NCBI GenBank assembly: GCA_014281115.1
Contig: JACONQ010000005.1
Coordinates: 558,001-622,000 of the forward strand
Length of the DNA stretch: 64,000 bases
Source of the DNA: Laburnicola sp. R22_1
Lineage: Eukaryota; Ascomycota; Dothideomycetes; Pleosporales; Didymosphaeriaceae
Direction of reading: 5' to 3'
Of the stretch, positions 11,701-22,592 are shown in pieces. The stretch's first letter is position 1. Every line of letters begins with the position of its first letter. A program made the position numbers and the translations under genes. The notes beneath the pieces are model-generated. The model searched no databases and was not told the DNA's origin. It was given only the letters and a program-made list of their open reading frames with translations.

Positions 11701-13459
11701 ACAATTTTAATATTCACTCTAACAAGATGATTCAATGCTATGCGGACGGCTAGTACGCAATAAGCGCCCAAGCTAGCAGCTGTACCCTGTGCCCAAAGGC
11801 GAGCCACCCGCCGCTCATCCTACACACACCCCACGTCTCTCACACGACAACCAGAACGTAGGGCGAGGGTTACTGCGACGCAACCTTCCCCTCAGTGCAA
11901 GTTTCCAGAACAATTCAGCAGTTCAGTTTGATACAAAGACAAGTACCTGGGCCCACGATCCAGGCCCAGTGCAACACATAACATGCGCCGGCAGACGGAA
12001 GCGTTTTCTTGAGCAAAGCGAAGCACAACTCGGTTGGGGTCGCATATCCGCTTACCCAAATCGGCTCTAGAGACTTTATTTTTGGATCGATCTAAGTCAC
12101 GGGTCTATGCGTTTTCGTAGCGAGCGCACCCACGCTCATTCGGATGGAACCCTGGGATTCGTTCGCGTCCGCTTCACGAATAATCAACAAACCCAGTTGA
12201 GCAGTGTGGCCGTGGACCTTGAAAGTCTTGGTTGGTCACCGATCTCATGCCCAGCGCGACTGTGATGAAGGATTGAGCGCCGCGAAATGGTTCGATGCTG
12301 TTCAGTCAGCGGCAACCGCTCTCGAGATCTCCAATGGCATGCTCTGTCTGCGTGATGGGAGCCCTTGTCTGCCTGACTATGGCATGGCGCCAGAAATGAA
12401 CGATCAATTTACACAGTACGAGAGCGCCCAATACCAATATCGGGATCACTTTTCATCACGCTTCCAACCCAACCGTGGCCCAAGTTAACGATTTCGCTCA
12501 AGATGGACGCACGGCTCACCAGCATCGAGCACTTGCCATGAATGAAGAGTTCTTTTCCATCTGTAGCTCACGCAGTCCACCAAGAGAGATCCCTTGCTTC
12601 GTGGTCTGTGACTGTGATACAGACTTGATCTGGACGTGGATCATCAGGTTTATGTCAGTCGGCTTGATCGGAAAGCAAGCGACGCACAGCAGGTCACGAA
12701 AGAATTGAATGCTTGTCAAGTCAAGGTCAATTATTGATATTCGCGGGGTATCGGTTGAAGGGGTATGGGTATCATAAAAGGAAAGGCGCCACCGCCACAT
12801 AGAGCCAAATCGACCATGTAGCATCCTGCGCATGAGAAACATCCCGTTTCCAGTCGCGCTATTCCGTATATCGGAGGGGTATCAAATGCAAATTTCAAAA
12901 CGCCTGTAAATGCAAAACTCTGTCACACGTCCACCACCAATCCGACACGAGCAACTGCTCGGCCTCGACTTCTTTGCTTCATGCGGTCGGTTAATGCGGA
13001 CCGACAAAAAAGCGGATAGGCGGCCAGACTGAAGGCAAGTCACACGACGGCACCCGTGACCTTATGGAGCGACGTGAACGCCACTGGAAGGGTGCTACAG
13101 CACCAGCCGTCGACGACCCGGACCCTCTTGGAGAGATGAAGCACCGGTGTGGATGACACTGCTCTCGGTGCTCGGGTGTTGAGGTGATTCATGACCGGAT
13201 CCTGTCGGAGCGCGAGGTTGACTACGTGATAAGGAGCAGTCCGCATCAGCCATGAATACCAGCCATGACGCACGAAGCAGCGATGCGTCTTCATGGGTCA
13301 AATAGCAATGGTCGAATAAGATAGTCGCGCTGACAGCATAGCGTGCCGCGCTCATGTTGTTGACAACAACAAACATTCCTGAACTGCACATTAGCAACTG
13401 CATGGGATCAAGGAGGGCGAGGTCAAGCGTACGCTATCATCATGATGAAGAATGATTCA
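11701..13459. other. Gene-free stretch
   Basis: About 1.76 kb of mixed composition. Short ORFs occur on both strands (for example 12,516-12,842 minus and 13,095-13,403 minus), but none shows a domain, plausible splice extension or repeat. It includes the region upstream of the zinc-finger-less regulator, where missing exons might be hiding, but no Cys-rich C6 pattern was seen. Otherwise I see nothing to annotate. Confidence 0.4.
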
Positions 13460-13903
13460 TCACTCTCGTGGAGCTTCGGGTGACTCAGAGATGGGAGTCA
13501 TGGGCTTGCTGGAGCGACGAGGCTTGCGGCCACTGCTGCGCCTCCGCTGCTGCTTCTTTGGCTTGTCGGCGTACAGGGGTGGCAAGATGGGAAATGCCTG
13601 AGCCATAGACGGCTGTCGTGGCGGTGCAGGAGCTTCTTGGAGGTAGGGGCAAGATAAGTCGTCGTCCAACAAGTCGTCGCCGAAGAGGTCGGCGTCACTG
13701 ATGAAGGAGCTGGGCGTGCTGCGATACTCGAGCGAACTGCCCGTCGGCCAGGAAGGGTAGGCACACGTGGAGCCGCGGCTGGAGGTGATTGATTCGATGG
13801 AGCAGTTGCTGTAGAGGGAGTCTGTGGGCGAGGCCATGGTCTTGGTGAAGGAGATGGGTATCGACTTGGAAGGCGAGGAGCCTGGGGAAGTTTCGAAGTG
13901 CAT
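13460..13903 (-). CDS. Small Ser/Pro-rich hypothetical protein
   Basis: Intronless 147-codon ORF starting with MHFETSPGSS. The N-terminal half is Ser/Thr/Tyr/Pro-rich. A central acidic patch (SDADLFGDDLLDDD, about residues 68-83) is followed by a Pro-rich segment and then a strongly basic Lys/Arg cluster (about 113-133, KPKKQQRRRSSGRKPRR). The basic run looks like a nuclear localisation signal, and an acidic-then-basic layout is common in small fungal nuclear proteins. No catalytic domain, signal peptide or membrane segment is visible, and I do not recognise a named family. A TATA-like tatata motif on the same strand lies about 265 bp upstream. An unrelated overlapping frame (13,498-13,962) is also open, so the call rests on the non-random layout of this protein. 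Function unknown. Confidence 0.5.
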   Translation of the reverse strand: MHFETSPGSSPSKSIPISFTKTMASPTDSLYSNCSIESITSSRGSTCAYPSWPTGSSLEYRSTPSSFISDADLFGDDLLDDDLSCPYLQEAPAPPRQPSMAQAFPILPPLYADKPKKQQRRRSSGRKPRRSSKPMTPISESPEAPRE

Positions 13904-14164
13904 AGCGGGATTGTTATATGTTGTTTGCGAGCGGACCGAGCGAAAACACTGGAACCGGACAAAGGCGTGGTCGACGTCAGCTAGCGTGGCGTTTTGGTAG
14001 ACGTAGGTCTACCGAGGCGAAAACGGCCGAGTGTATGACGGTGCCAGGGCAGAAGCGGCTCGGATAGTGGGAAGCTGGCACGGTGAAAAGCCGGCAGTGG
14101 GCTAGTGGCCGAGGCGGGTTGCGATCTGAGATGAGTGTGATCAAGATGGGCGAGGGGCCAGGCG

Positions 14165-14175
14165 GGTGTATATAG
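14165..14175 (-). promoter_or_regulatory. TATA-like element upstream of the Ser/Pro-rich ORF
   Basis: A tatata-containing motif in otherwise GC-rich sequence, about 265 bp upstream of the ATG at 13903 on the same strand. Promoter function is inferred from position only. Confidence 0.25.
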
Positions 14176-15912
14176 GCAGCGGAAGGATGAGGCGGTGAAT
14201 CAGGAGGCCGAGTCAGAAGCAATGTGTCTTCGGCCAGGCAGCGTCTCCACCCGGAATCAGATGCTCCAGGTGTGGGATGCTGGCCATGGCGCGTTATATC
14301 TCCCGTCGCGGAATCCAACACTACGCCACGGCTCTCGACGCATGAAACGCTTTGCGCTGTCGGATCCTGATTTGCTTCTTCGACTTACGGTGAGTGACCG
14401 CTACTTGACTCGGGCGCGGCCATTGGTGCGCCCTGTCACCGCCAGATGCGAGGGCAGCCACCCGTGGACCCCCGTCAGCCCCGTGTCCACGTCCGCTGCC
14501 CGCTGGAGCGCAGCGCCCCGGGCCCGACGACCGCCTTTCCACATGCTTTCCATACATGGCCCTGCTGCTGCGCGTTTGTTGTTTGCACGCGGCCGTCGCG
14601 ATGACTCGTCGCATCGCTGCTGTTGCCGGTGACTCAGGCCCGCCACCACCACCAGACTCCAGTCCACCACCACGACACACTCAGGAGTCGCCAGCCGCAG
14701 CAGACGACTCGCGCGCGCCCTCGCGACCCTGATTCACAACCAGCGAATCTCCACGGTCACTGTGGGCACAGTCCACGCCCCCACGAGGCTTTTGCGGAAA
14801 AATGGGGTGCGTCCGGTCTCGCCCACTCCTCCGGGGGAGCGGCGCCCAAGCGCGGCCTCATGCACCTCCGCTCCACGCTCGGCCTAGGGGCGATCACACG
14901 GTTCGGGTGTCGGTAGAGCTGCTCCCACGCATTCATCCGGACGTTTGCATTGCCAAATGGGGAATGAGGACCTCCAACACACGGCTTGCTATCCGCAGAT
15001 CCGCCCACAGTACGAAAACATGTTACCACACCAATGTTGCCCGCTGGTGTTTGGGGGGTCGTCTGGTTTGCCCCCCTCGACGGGACCGCCATGAGGCGAA
15101 ACGAAACACTCGGCAGCCTTCCCCCCCAAATGGTAGAGCCACAAGGACTCCGCCGTTTGACTGCGCGTCCTTGGGCACATCACCGGTCTTTAGCCGAGGG
15201 CAACCCGGGGTACATTAGCCTCGAGACGACGATCCAAGGGTCCAGTGTCTTCACCAGACTCTCCGTTCCAAATTCTAGCCTCCGTGACCATTCTCCACCC
15301 GTGACTCTACTACAGCTTTCGTCCGACAAAGCACATGTTCCTCACAACAACCGCCGCGACGAGCAACCGCACTGAACCGCGGCATCTTCCTCCCAACCTT
15401 CGGACCGCCGCGATAGGAAGCCTGGAGTGCTCCGCCGTCCTTCCCGAAATGGCCAGGGCACTGTAGTACCACCTCGGATATGCTACATTTGGTCGCAAGG
15501 CTGAGTAGACAACGGTGATGACCGGTCATCTCTGCCGTCAGCGCTCCCGTCATCAACTCACATACCCGGCGTTCCCGCGTGTGTCGGGCAGTTGCACAGA
15601 TTGCGGTGCTTCCCAAAATAAGCTCAGAATTGCTTACTCTGCATATCAAGTCCACCCAGCCTTGGAGATTGCTATACATAAGCATGCTTACGACTCTATT
15701 GTCAGCGGTCAATAACTTGATTGTGGATAGATTGTACTCTTCGATCCACGGCATTGGAAAGCGCTCGGACGCCTCCTAGTTAATTGGATCTTTGGATCGA
15801 TGTCGCAATCTGGCTCCTGCAAAATCCCGTAGAACGCGCGAAGAAGCCTTCCTCTTTTGCCTCGGCACGAGGTGGACTTCAGCCGAAGATCCACTTCGCC
15901 CTGCATGTGGAA

Positions 15913-15946
15913 GCTAGAAACTCTAGAAACTCTAGAAACTCTAGAG
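15913..15946. repeat. 9-bp tandem repeat (ctagaaact)
   Basis: Three perfect head-to-tail copies of ctagaaact followed by a partial copy (ctagag). It is a simple minisatellite in intergenic DNA. Each unit contains the palindrome ctag. Confidence 0.9.
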
Positions 15947-18786
15947 CGGAGAAAGGGTCTGAATGTCGATGCGTACGGAACGTCTTCAGCCTGAAGAAGG
16001 ACCTTTTTTCCACATCTTCTATTTTCTGCAAGGTTTCCTCTTCGGCTGTGGGAGCAGCCACGGTTTGGAAACAAAGCCGGGACGCCTCCCGTCGGGGTGA
16101 GTGCGGCAGACGTGCCTTGCTTGACTCTCCCAGCATGAGTCGTGCAACTGGGAGCCGTTGAGAAAGTTCTCTTCCGCTTCCGCGATGCAAGGATCGTCAG
16201 AACATGACTTATGCCCACACTAGCAAAGCTTCACGGCAGCCATGCAGTCTTCCCCGTGAGATTTATCATTTCAATCTTCAGGCGCTGTTCCGCGCCTCAG
16301 GTTGCAACCTTGCTGCAGCTTCCCAGCACGATTTTGCTCACCGAGCCGCTGTTGCAAACGTGGTGGTATCTCTCGACTCTAGCGCGGGAACGGCGGAGCT
16401 TTGGTTTCTCGACTTTCCTCCTGCGGACAAGTCAAATTCGGACAATCCGAATCCACGAGTGTCCCACGTGGTTGACTTTCCGCCCGGCGACGCTACGATG
16501 GTCTAGATACCACGTCGAAGCATAGGGAGATAGGTAGAAAAAATTGTCACAATGGGGGAGCGCAACCCCGCGCTTTAGACTAGAGGAGAAACTTCGGCGT
16601 GCGCTCTGATGCGTGGAGAAAGAAGTTCCGAGCCGGAGGAATTAGCCACATTCCCACTGATTGTTGGATTCTATTTGTTTTTTCAAAAGTTTCCATGCGA
16701 TTAACGAAATGATAAGTTGCTGGCGAGAAAGGACATCTCGCTTGATTGACTGTATCTACACGTGGGCTACCGGTATTGTGTGGTTGTCGCGCTGGGGCAA
16801 GATTACGACGATCAACTCTCGACTTGCTTGCGCTTGTGGATGAAAAAGCGCACGGTTGATCTCTCGCTCCAGACCAACAGCAATACCTACTTCCTGGATT
16901 GTTGTGCACGCCCCGTTATGTGTGCCCTCCGGAGCATTGGGATAGTTGACTTCTCGATAGGCGTGGTTACCAACTACTCCGCATAAGCACCGTGCTCTGG
17001 ATATCAACTCCGCATCTCCACTTACATCGATAAGTCGATAAGCAGGCGAGAGGGCGATACGGGATACATATCGATATGCCTGCACACAAAGACAACTGTG
17101 CAGGAGTGCAGCAACGCGGGGTATGCTAATGCAATGCCACCTCCGCTCTCCGTTGCAGCTGCGGCCTTCATCCGTCTTACGAAGCAGGCCTCCGTTGTAA
17201 GACAGGCGTTCAGCTTGGGAAAGACGATGCCTCGGACTTCACATGCACAGCTTCTGGCACAGCCGCACATGTTTCAGAAGGATAATGAGTGCGAGATGCC
17301 ATCATGATAGGGCTTCCGAGGTTGAATCTCACGGTGATGACCGTGATGGGCTCGCCCCAGCGTTGCTGCGGAGGTGACAGTAGTCCGCAGCGGGAGCGGA
17401 CCTGGAGATCAGACACGTTTGGAATTGATCGTCGAGATATTGCACTGTGGGGGGCGATGGGATACGGCGTCGATGCAACATTGCCAGACTGATTGCGATG
17501 TCGCTCCGGGCGGTTGCCCATCCTCAACGCAATGTACTGCGTACGCCAGCAGATGAGCGGCTTCAACATGCACATGTGGCTCCGTCAGCGCAACGCAGCC
17601 CTGCCTGTCATCGCAACACCAGATCACTAAAATAAGCCAACACGCTCACCCTCTGTACCACCACACCCAATAAAACGCATCAGCAAAAGCATGCTGTGGC
17701 GGTGAGGCCTCATAAGCTCTCTCGGCCCAACGACCGGTATCGCCATTGCCTTGACGCGGTGCGACACCAGATGCATCCGCTCTCGCGACAGCAAAGCCTT
17801 TTCTGATGACTCAAATTCTATCCTAAGAACAAGCGGTCTAGCTAGCAGCCCCAGGGAAAAATCACATACCGCGTCTAGCGTCGACAGCGCAGCGCAGGAG
17901 TCATTATCATGACTTTTATTTGTGTCACAGTATGTGAAATCGGGCCGTAAGTTCTTCGGCGTGTCGGATCGTGAGTATGGCAGCGTGAGTAGGGGTTGGT
18001 GATGGCGATTGATGGCGCGGCACGGGCGCGATCGGCGGATCATGAGTTTGGAGAGACGTGGGCGGTAGCGATGTGGTAGGTTGGTGTGGACAGCCGCTGA
18101 CAGCATTACGTTCAGCACGTGGAGGCTGGAGCGCACCGGACAGTAAGGACAGCAAAAGCATGTGAAGACGGAATGTGAGCCATCTCGATCCAAGTAGGTA
18201 TCGGTCCTTCGCCGCTTTTTCCAGCTTCCCTGCTTTCCTGCTTTTCCAAGCTTGTTTCACGTCACGTCACGAGCAGAGTCATATGCCTATGTATTGCCCA
18301 GGTGGGATGTCGCAATCACTATTTTCCTTGAATTTGGAGTTTGATCAGAGCGCTAAGGGCGCCACAAGCAATTCACACTGTCCCACGCTTCCTGTGGCAC
18401 TTCCACTCTCGCACCTGTCACCCCCAATTAAAGTGGGGAGTGGCAAATGGTCGATCAAGACCCTGCATATGTATAGCCGCCCATCGTAAAAAGACTTCTG
18501 TACGTACACAGTAGAGAAAGCACGGCATGTCGGCTTCGGGCGGTTGGGTAGGGCGGCTAGACTGGTTCACCATGCACTATTCGCATAGTTGGGAGCCACG
18601 CAACTATACGCTCCACGAGGACGTCTTGTGATGAAGAGAAGGTCAGAATATAGGATATGAGTAATGCGGATGTACCCGGCGGCTATAGTATGGCTTCGAC
18701 TTCGGAGGATGCTGGACCGAGAGATGTTTTGCGTCGACGATCTGGATGCGCAGAGTGGTAAGCGCTCAGCTATTAAGGGAAGAGCC

Positions 18787-20280
18787 TCATCTAGCCGGCG
18801 GATCCTCTGGAAGTTGCTCCGCGCTCGAAGTCGTTGGTGCCCAATACTTCTCGTAGTTGTACTTGAGGACTTCGTTGCCCCAAGATGTCCAACCGGCGAC
18901 TAGGCTCCGAGAGAAGACTTCTAGAGCGCTATAGTCATTTCCGTCGGCCATGTAGGGCTCGAGTAACTCCTTGAGGCACGGCTTGCGAGAGTGTATGTCA
19001 GGCACAGCAGCAATGACCCTCTTTCTAGGCATGTGCGCATGTGTCATTGTCGTCCAAGCGTTAGGCGCCGCTCTGCCCAGTAGCAAGATTTCATAGGGCT
19101 TTCGCAAAGCGCTGTCAATATCGAACATGGGCTCGCCATGCATAGTCGTCTTGACCCATATCCACTCCTCGATGAAGCCGATATTCCACTTCTCGAAGAG
19201 TCCGCCGCGACCTAACACATGCGCCCGCAGAACCTCCTTGTTGGTGATCCAGACACCCACCAAGGCGTTGTGCTCAAGGTAGTTGTCGATATCCATTTTT
19301 AGCAACATTTTCTTCATATGAGGCATGCCGCCGACCTGCTCATACGCTCCCTTCCGCTTCGCAGATCGGTTCGGCCACGGTGGATCGAGGAGGACAAGAT
19401 CAAAGTGCCTCGGAAGCACGTACTCGTCCGTGAGTTCGCGGAACGAAGCACGAAAGGCACCCGAGTGCGTCGAATCACTAAGGAAGAAGGTGGCGCGCGG
19501 AGGGATCGTGAAACGGTACGCAGAAGCCTCACCATCGGGCAGCGTTACATTCTCCTGGACGCGAAGGTCCAACGGTTGATCTGCTGGGTTGTGGAATGAT
19601 GACGTCCAAGGCTCTTGGGCTTTCTCCTCGTTCTTCGGTTCAACAGATGGGGTGCGTTGTGCATCGGCTTTCATCTCGCGTGGAGCGGCGGTGTCGTACA
19701 GCCACTTGTGTGCCACAGTCTCAGTCGCCGTTGCATTCGGCTCGTCCGTCGCACCGAGAGAAGCCATCATCTTCTGGAAATCGAAGTGGGTGTCTTCACC
19801 CTTGCTTTCGGCCAGGGCGGACCACTCTCTGAGTCTGCTCTCGATCTCCTTTTCTGGGTCGTCGATCTGCATGTCCGTCTTCCCGGGCTTTGGTACTTGG
19901 GTCATGAGCTTGCGTGGTGCGCACCAGGCGCCTGAGACGTGGCTCCGGATCTCGGCGAGAGCTGCATGGATCGCGCTCTTGTACTCGATGTGTAGATCGG
20001 TAAGGTGGGCGGAGTGGTTCGTTTTAGCTTGGGCAGTTTTGGGTTCCTCGTGCAGTGGGATGGGCGCTTCCAACGGGGCGGTAGAAAGTAGAGTGTCCAA
20101 TCGGGCTTGCGCTACGGCGATGGAGGTGGGGATGTCAATGAGCGTGACATCGCCGTCTGCATTCTGGTAAAGAATTGATGTACGTGGTATCTTTGGACCG
20201 TCGGATCCCGTCATGTTTCTGTATTCCGGTAGGGTCAGTGGCTCCAAAGTAGACGGCAGAAGAGAAAGAGTCAGAGACAA
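18787..20280 (-). CDS. METTL4-type MT-A70 adenine N6-methyltransferase
   Basis: Intronless, 497 codons. The C-terminal half is a class I SAM-dependent MT-A70 methyltransferase domain with the catalytic DPPW at residues 299-302 (L-V-L-L-DPPW-P). Downstream blocks are VGVWITNKEVL, EEWIWVKTT and KPYEILLLGR, which match the METTL4 branch rather than METTL3/14 (no CCCH fingers). Known METTL4 proteins make m6Am in U2 snRNA, and some reports suggest N6-methyladenine in DNA; which applies here cannot be told from sequence. The N-terminal half (about 1-200) is divergent, with an acidic linker, as usual in fungi. The start at 20280 gives MSLTLSLLP; an in-frame ATG at 20214 (MTGSDG) is an equally reasonable start because the recognisable part begins just after it. 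It is divergent from the LEU5-like carrier, with 537 bp between starts. Confidence 0.92.
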   Translation of the reverse strand: MSLTLSLLPSTLEPLTLPEYRNMTGSDGPKIPRTSILYQNADGDVTLIDIPTSIAVAQARLDTLLSTAPLEAPIPLHEEPKTAQAKTNHSAHLTDLHIEYKSAIHAALAEIRSHVSGAWCAPRKLMTQVPKPGKTDMQIDDPEKEIESRLREWSALAESKGEDTHFDFQKMMASLGATDEPNATATETVAHKWLYDTAAPREMKADAQRTPSVEPKNEEKAQEPWTSSFHNPADQPLDLRVQENVTLPDGEASAYRFTIPPRATFFLSDSTHSGAFRASFRELTDEYVLPRHFDLVLLDPPWPNRSAKRKGAYEQVGGMPHMKKMLLKMDIDNYLEHNALVGVWITNKEVLRAHVLGRGGLFEKWNIGFIEEWIWVKTTMHGEPMFDIDSALRKPYEILLLGRAAPNAWTTMTHAHMPRKRVIAAVPDIHSRKPCLKELLEPYMADGNDYSALEVFSRSLVAGWTSWGNEVLKYNYEKYWAPTTSSAEQLPEDPPAR

Positions 20281-20817
20281 GAGGAGGTGAGAGAGAACAA
20301 TAAGAAAGTCTTTGTGATGCTGAATCCGGAAATCTATGGCAGTGAAAGCGCCTACTCATGTGACGAAATAGTTTTGGCTCGGCCAGTCGCCCAAAGGTAC
20401 ATCAGCGGTCGTGATGCAAACTCAACAATACGATCAAAGATTAGAGTTGTGCTTGACCAGATGCTTAGAACCTTTCCAGAGAGCAAGTAGACATGCAATA
20501 CATCTCTGCCTGGTGGTGATGGACTTTGACCAAATCGTTGGTGTTGCTCATCAAGCGGTTCTGGCCCTGCCAAGCTCGGCATTGCCATCGCCATCCAGCA
20601 TCCATCCTCGGCATTACCGTCATAGCCAACCCGCACGTCCACCACACGAAAACGCCGTCTTTCCAAGCACACGGGGCCATCTTTCCATCCTTACCCTGCC
20701 GATTCTGCGGCACATCCCCACACAAGCCGCCTTTCATGTCGCGATAGGGGAAGGAAGGAAAACAACAGACAAAGTGGGATGTCCCTCCGTCATGAAGCAG
20801 ATAAAGATTCCCGAATC
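20281..20817. promoter_or_regulatory. Shared METTL4/LEU5-like promoter region
   Basis: 537 bp between divergent start codons. No TATA box or recognised factor site stands out. An in-frame upstream ATG at 20779 could extend the carrier by 13 residues. Function is inferred from position. Confidence 0.45.
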
Positions 20818-22003
20818 ATGACCACCGATGCGCAAACACTCGCGCCAACGAGTGGTGCGCCGTCGCCGACGAGGAAGCTGGATAAACGTAGCCCAGAGTA
20901 TCTGCTGAAGAGCGGCCTAGCAGGAGGGCTAGCAGGATGCGCCGTACGTGTTTCTTACTTCAACACCCTACAAACTCGTCTTTTCTTTCTCCAAACCGGA
21001 TGTCCAAGGTTCCCGAACGGAGCGCGTCGCTAACGCAAATGTCCAGGCCAAAACCGTAGTCGGGCCCCTCGATCGCGTCAAAATCCTCCTTCAAACCCGC
21101 AATCCATCCTTCCTTAAATACGCCGGTCACTGGTCCGGCATACATCATGCCCTCCGCGACATATACGCTACCAACGGCGTACGCGGCCTCTTCAAGGGCC
21201 ACTCCGCTACCCTTCTCCGCATCTTTCCCTACGCTGGCATCAAATTCCTCGCCTACGACCAAATACGTGCTATATTTATAAAGAACCGTGCAGAAGAAAC
21301 GCCAGGTCGGAGATTCCTATCAGGCAGTCTGGCAGGCATGGTATCCGTCTTCTTCACGTACCCGTTGGAGGTCATAAGGGTCAGGCTAGCGTTCGAGACG
21401 CGGACAGAGAAGCGGAGCACGCTGAGGGGGATATGTAAAATGATTTACAACGAGCAGCCACCGCCGACGGTGCATAGACCGTCCAATCCGCTATCGGCGG
21501 CCGCGGCTACAGTAGTCGAAAAGGCGGCGCCTACCTCTGGCCTTGCGAACTTTTACCGTGGTTTTACGCCTACAATGTTGGGCATGATTCCTTATGCTGG
21601 CGCTTCGTTCCTCGCTCACGACACGCTGTCTGATGTTATGCGGTATCCGATCCTCGCAGCATACACTACGCTCCCGTACACCGAGCGCTCCGAGACATCC
21701 ACATCCGCACATAAACCCGCGCAACTACGATACTGGGCCGAACTCTTCACAGGCGGTTTTGCAGGCTTTTTTTCACAGACGGTATCGTATCCACTCGAGG
21801 TGATACGGAGAAGAATGCAAGTAGGCGGTGTAGTGGGAGACGGCCATCGGTTAGGCCTTGCGGAAGTGGCCAGAAGGATACTCATGGAGAAAGGGTGGAG
21901 AGGATTCTTTGTTGGATTGACCATTGGCTATGTCAAAGTTATACCCATGTCGGCTACGAGTTTCTTGGTTTGGGAAAGGGGCAAATATTACCTTGGAATT
22001 TGA
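20818..22003 (+). CDS. LEU5: Mitochondrial carrier, Leu5/SLC25A42-like (probable CoA carrier)
   Basis: Inner-membrane solute carrier, 360 codons in two exons (20818-20943, 21047-22003) joined by a 103-nt intron. The intron sits exactly inside the first signature, giving GCAAKTVVGPLDRVK. Three mitochondrial-carrier repeats are visible through their P-x-[DE]-x-x-[KR] motifs: PLDRVK (49-54), YPLEVIRVR (147-155) and YPLEVIRRR (290-298), each followed by an aromatic/Gly-rich helix block (for example YRGFTPTMLGMIPYAG). A linker of about 30 residues between the second and third repeats is Ser/Thr/Ala-rich. The closest pattern I know is yeast Leu5 and human SLC25A42/A16, which move coenzyme A into mitochondria. 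The substrate is inferred from family resemblance; carriers of this group are easily confused. The N-terminus is short, without an obvious cleavable presequence, as usual for carriers. Confidence 0.85.
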
Positions 22004-22592
22004 GGCATCCGGCTCAGCATTGGCGTTTTGGCATATTGAGCATTCACATGAGGTGTTGGGTACGGATGAGTAGCGAAGCATATCGCCAGGTCGGCCTTGG
22101 TTGAACACAAATCTAGGACTTGTTTGTATACATAGTGAGTGCAGGGGTCGTTTTGCTTAAGAAGTAGTGGAAGGAATACCAGATACACTGCAACGCAACT
22201 GCTGAACATGTATTGCACTAACTACTGTATGTGTTGTCAATTTCATAATATGCTTGTATCCTCCAGCTTCGTGTCCCTCTCATAACGATCATATCAGTGA
22301 GACCATATGCTGTTAACCCGGACACATGCTTGCCGCATGGTGCCTAGAAGGTGCCGGACGCTTGAATGTGCTATCGTGGATATATAACCGATAGTTGATA
22401 TAGCTGAAGTGAGTCTCTCAGCAGCCGGGCAAGAGCAGAGCTAGACAAGCTGTTGAACCAACGCGTGCTATCGTGGTAGTCGATGTCACAGGGGATTCAG
22501 TTGATATATCTTTAAGGTCGTCCGCTCGGTGCTGTGATCTGAAATATCGCATGTGTAGGTCAGAGCCAGCGTCTTGAATCTCGTCAGGTCCA
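22004..22592. other. Convergent 3' intergenic region (LEU5-like / UPF3)
   Basis: About 590 bp between convergent stop codons. It holds the 3' flanks of both genes and AT-rich runs that could serve polyadenylation. I see no further gene; the overlapping ORF at 22,418-22,990 is a shadow of UPF3. Confidence 0.5.

Larger units (their letters stand above)
13904..18786. other. 4.9-kb stretch without a supported gene
   Basis: Composition remains GC-balanced to GC-rich, so this is not RIP-degraded repeat. Many ORFs of 60-190 codons exist on both strands. The longest is 17,627-18,193 (minus, 188 codons); others are 15,709-16,218 (minus) and 15,275-15,754 (minus). None shows a family motif, splice-consistent extension or low-complexity bias that would persuade me. 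CCACCA/CAGACTC-like pyrimidine-rich runs at about 14,640-14,720 resemble a 5' leader, but no convincing coding region follows. A 9-bp tandem repeat lies at 15,913. It could hold non-coding transcripts or a decayed gene. Confidence 0.4.

Noticed and set aside
17627..18193. 188-codon ORF on the minus strand
   Set aside because: No family, compositional or splice support; overlapped by another long frame, as expected in GC-balanced DNA.
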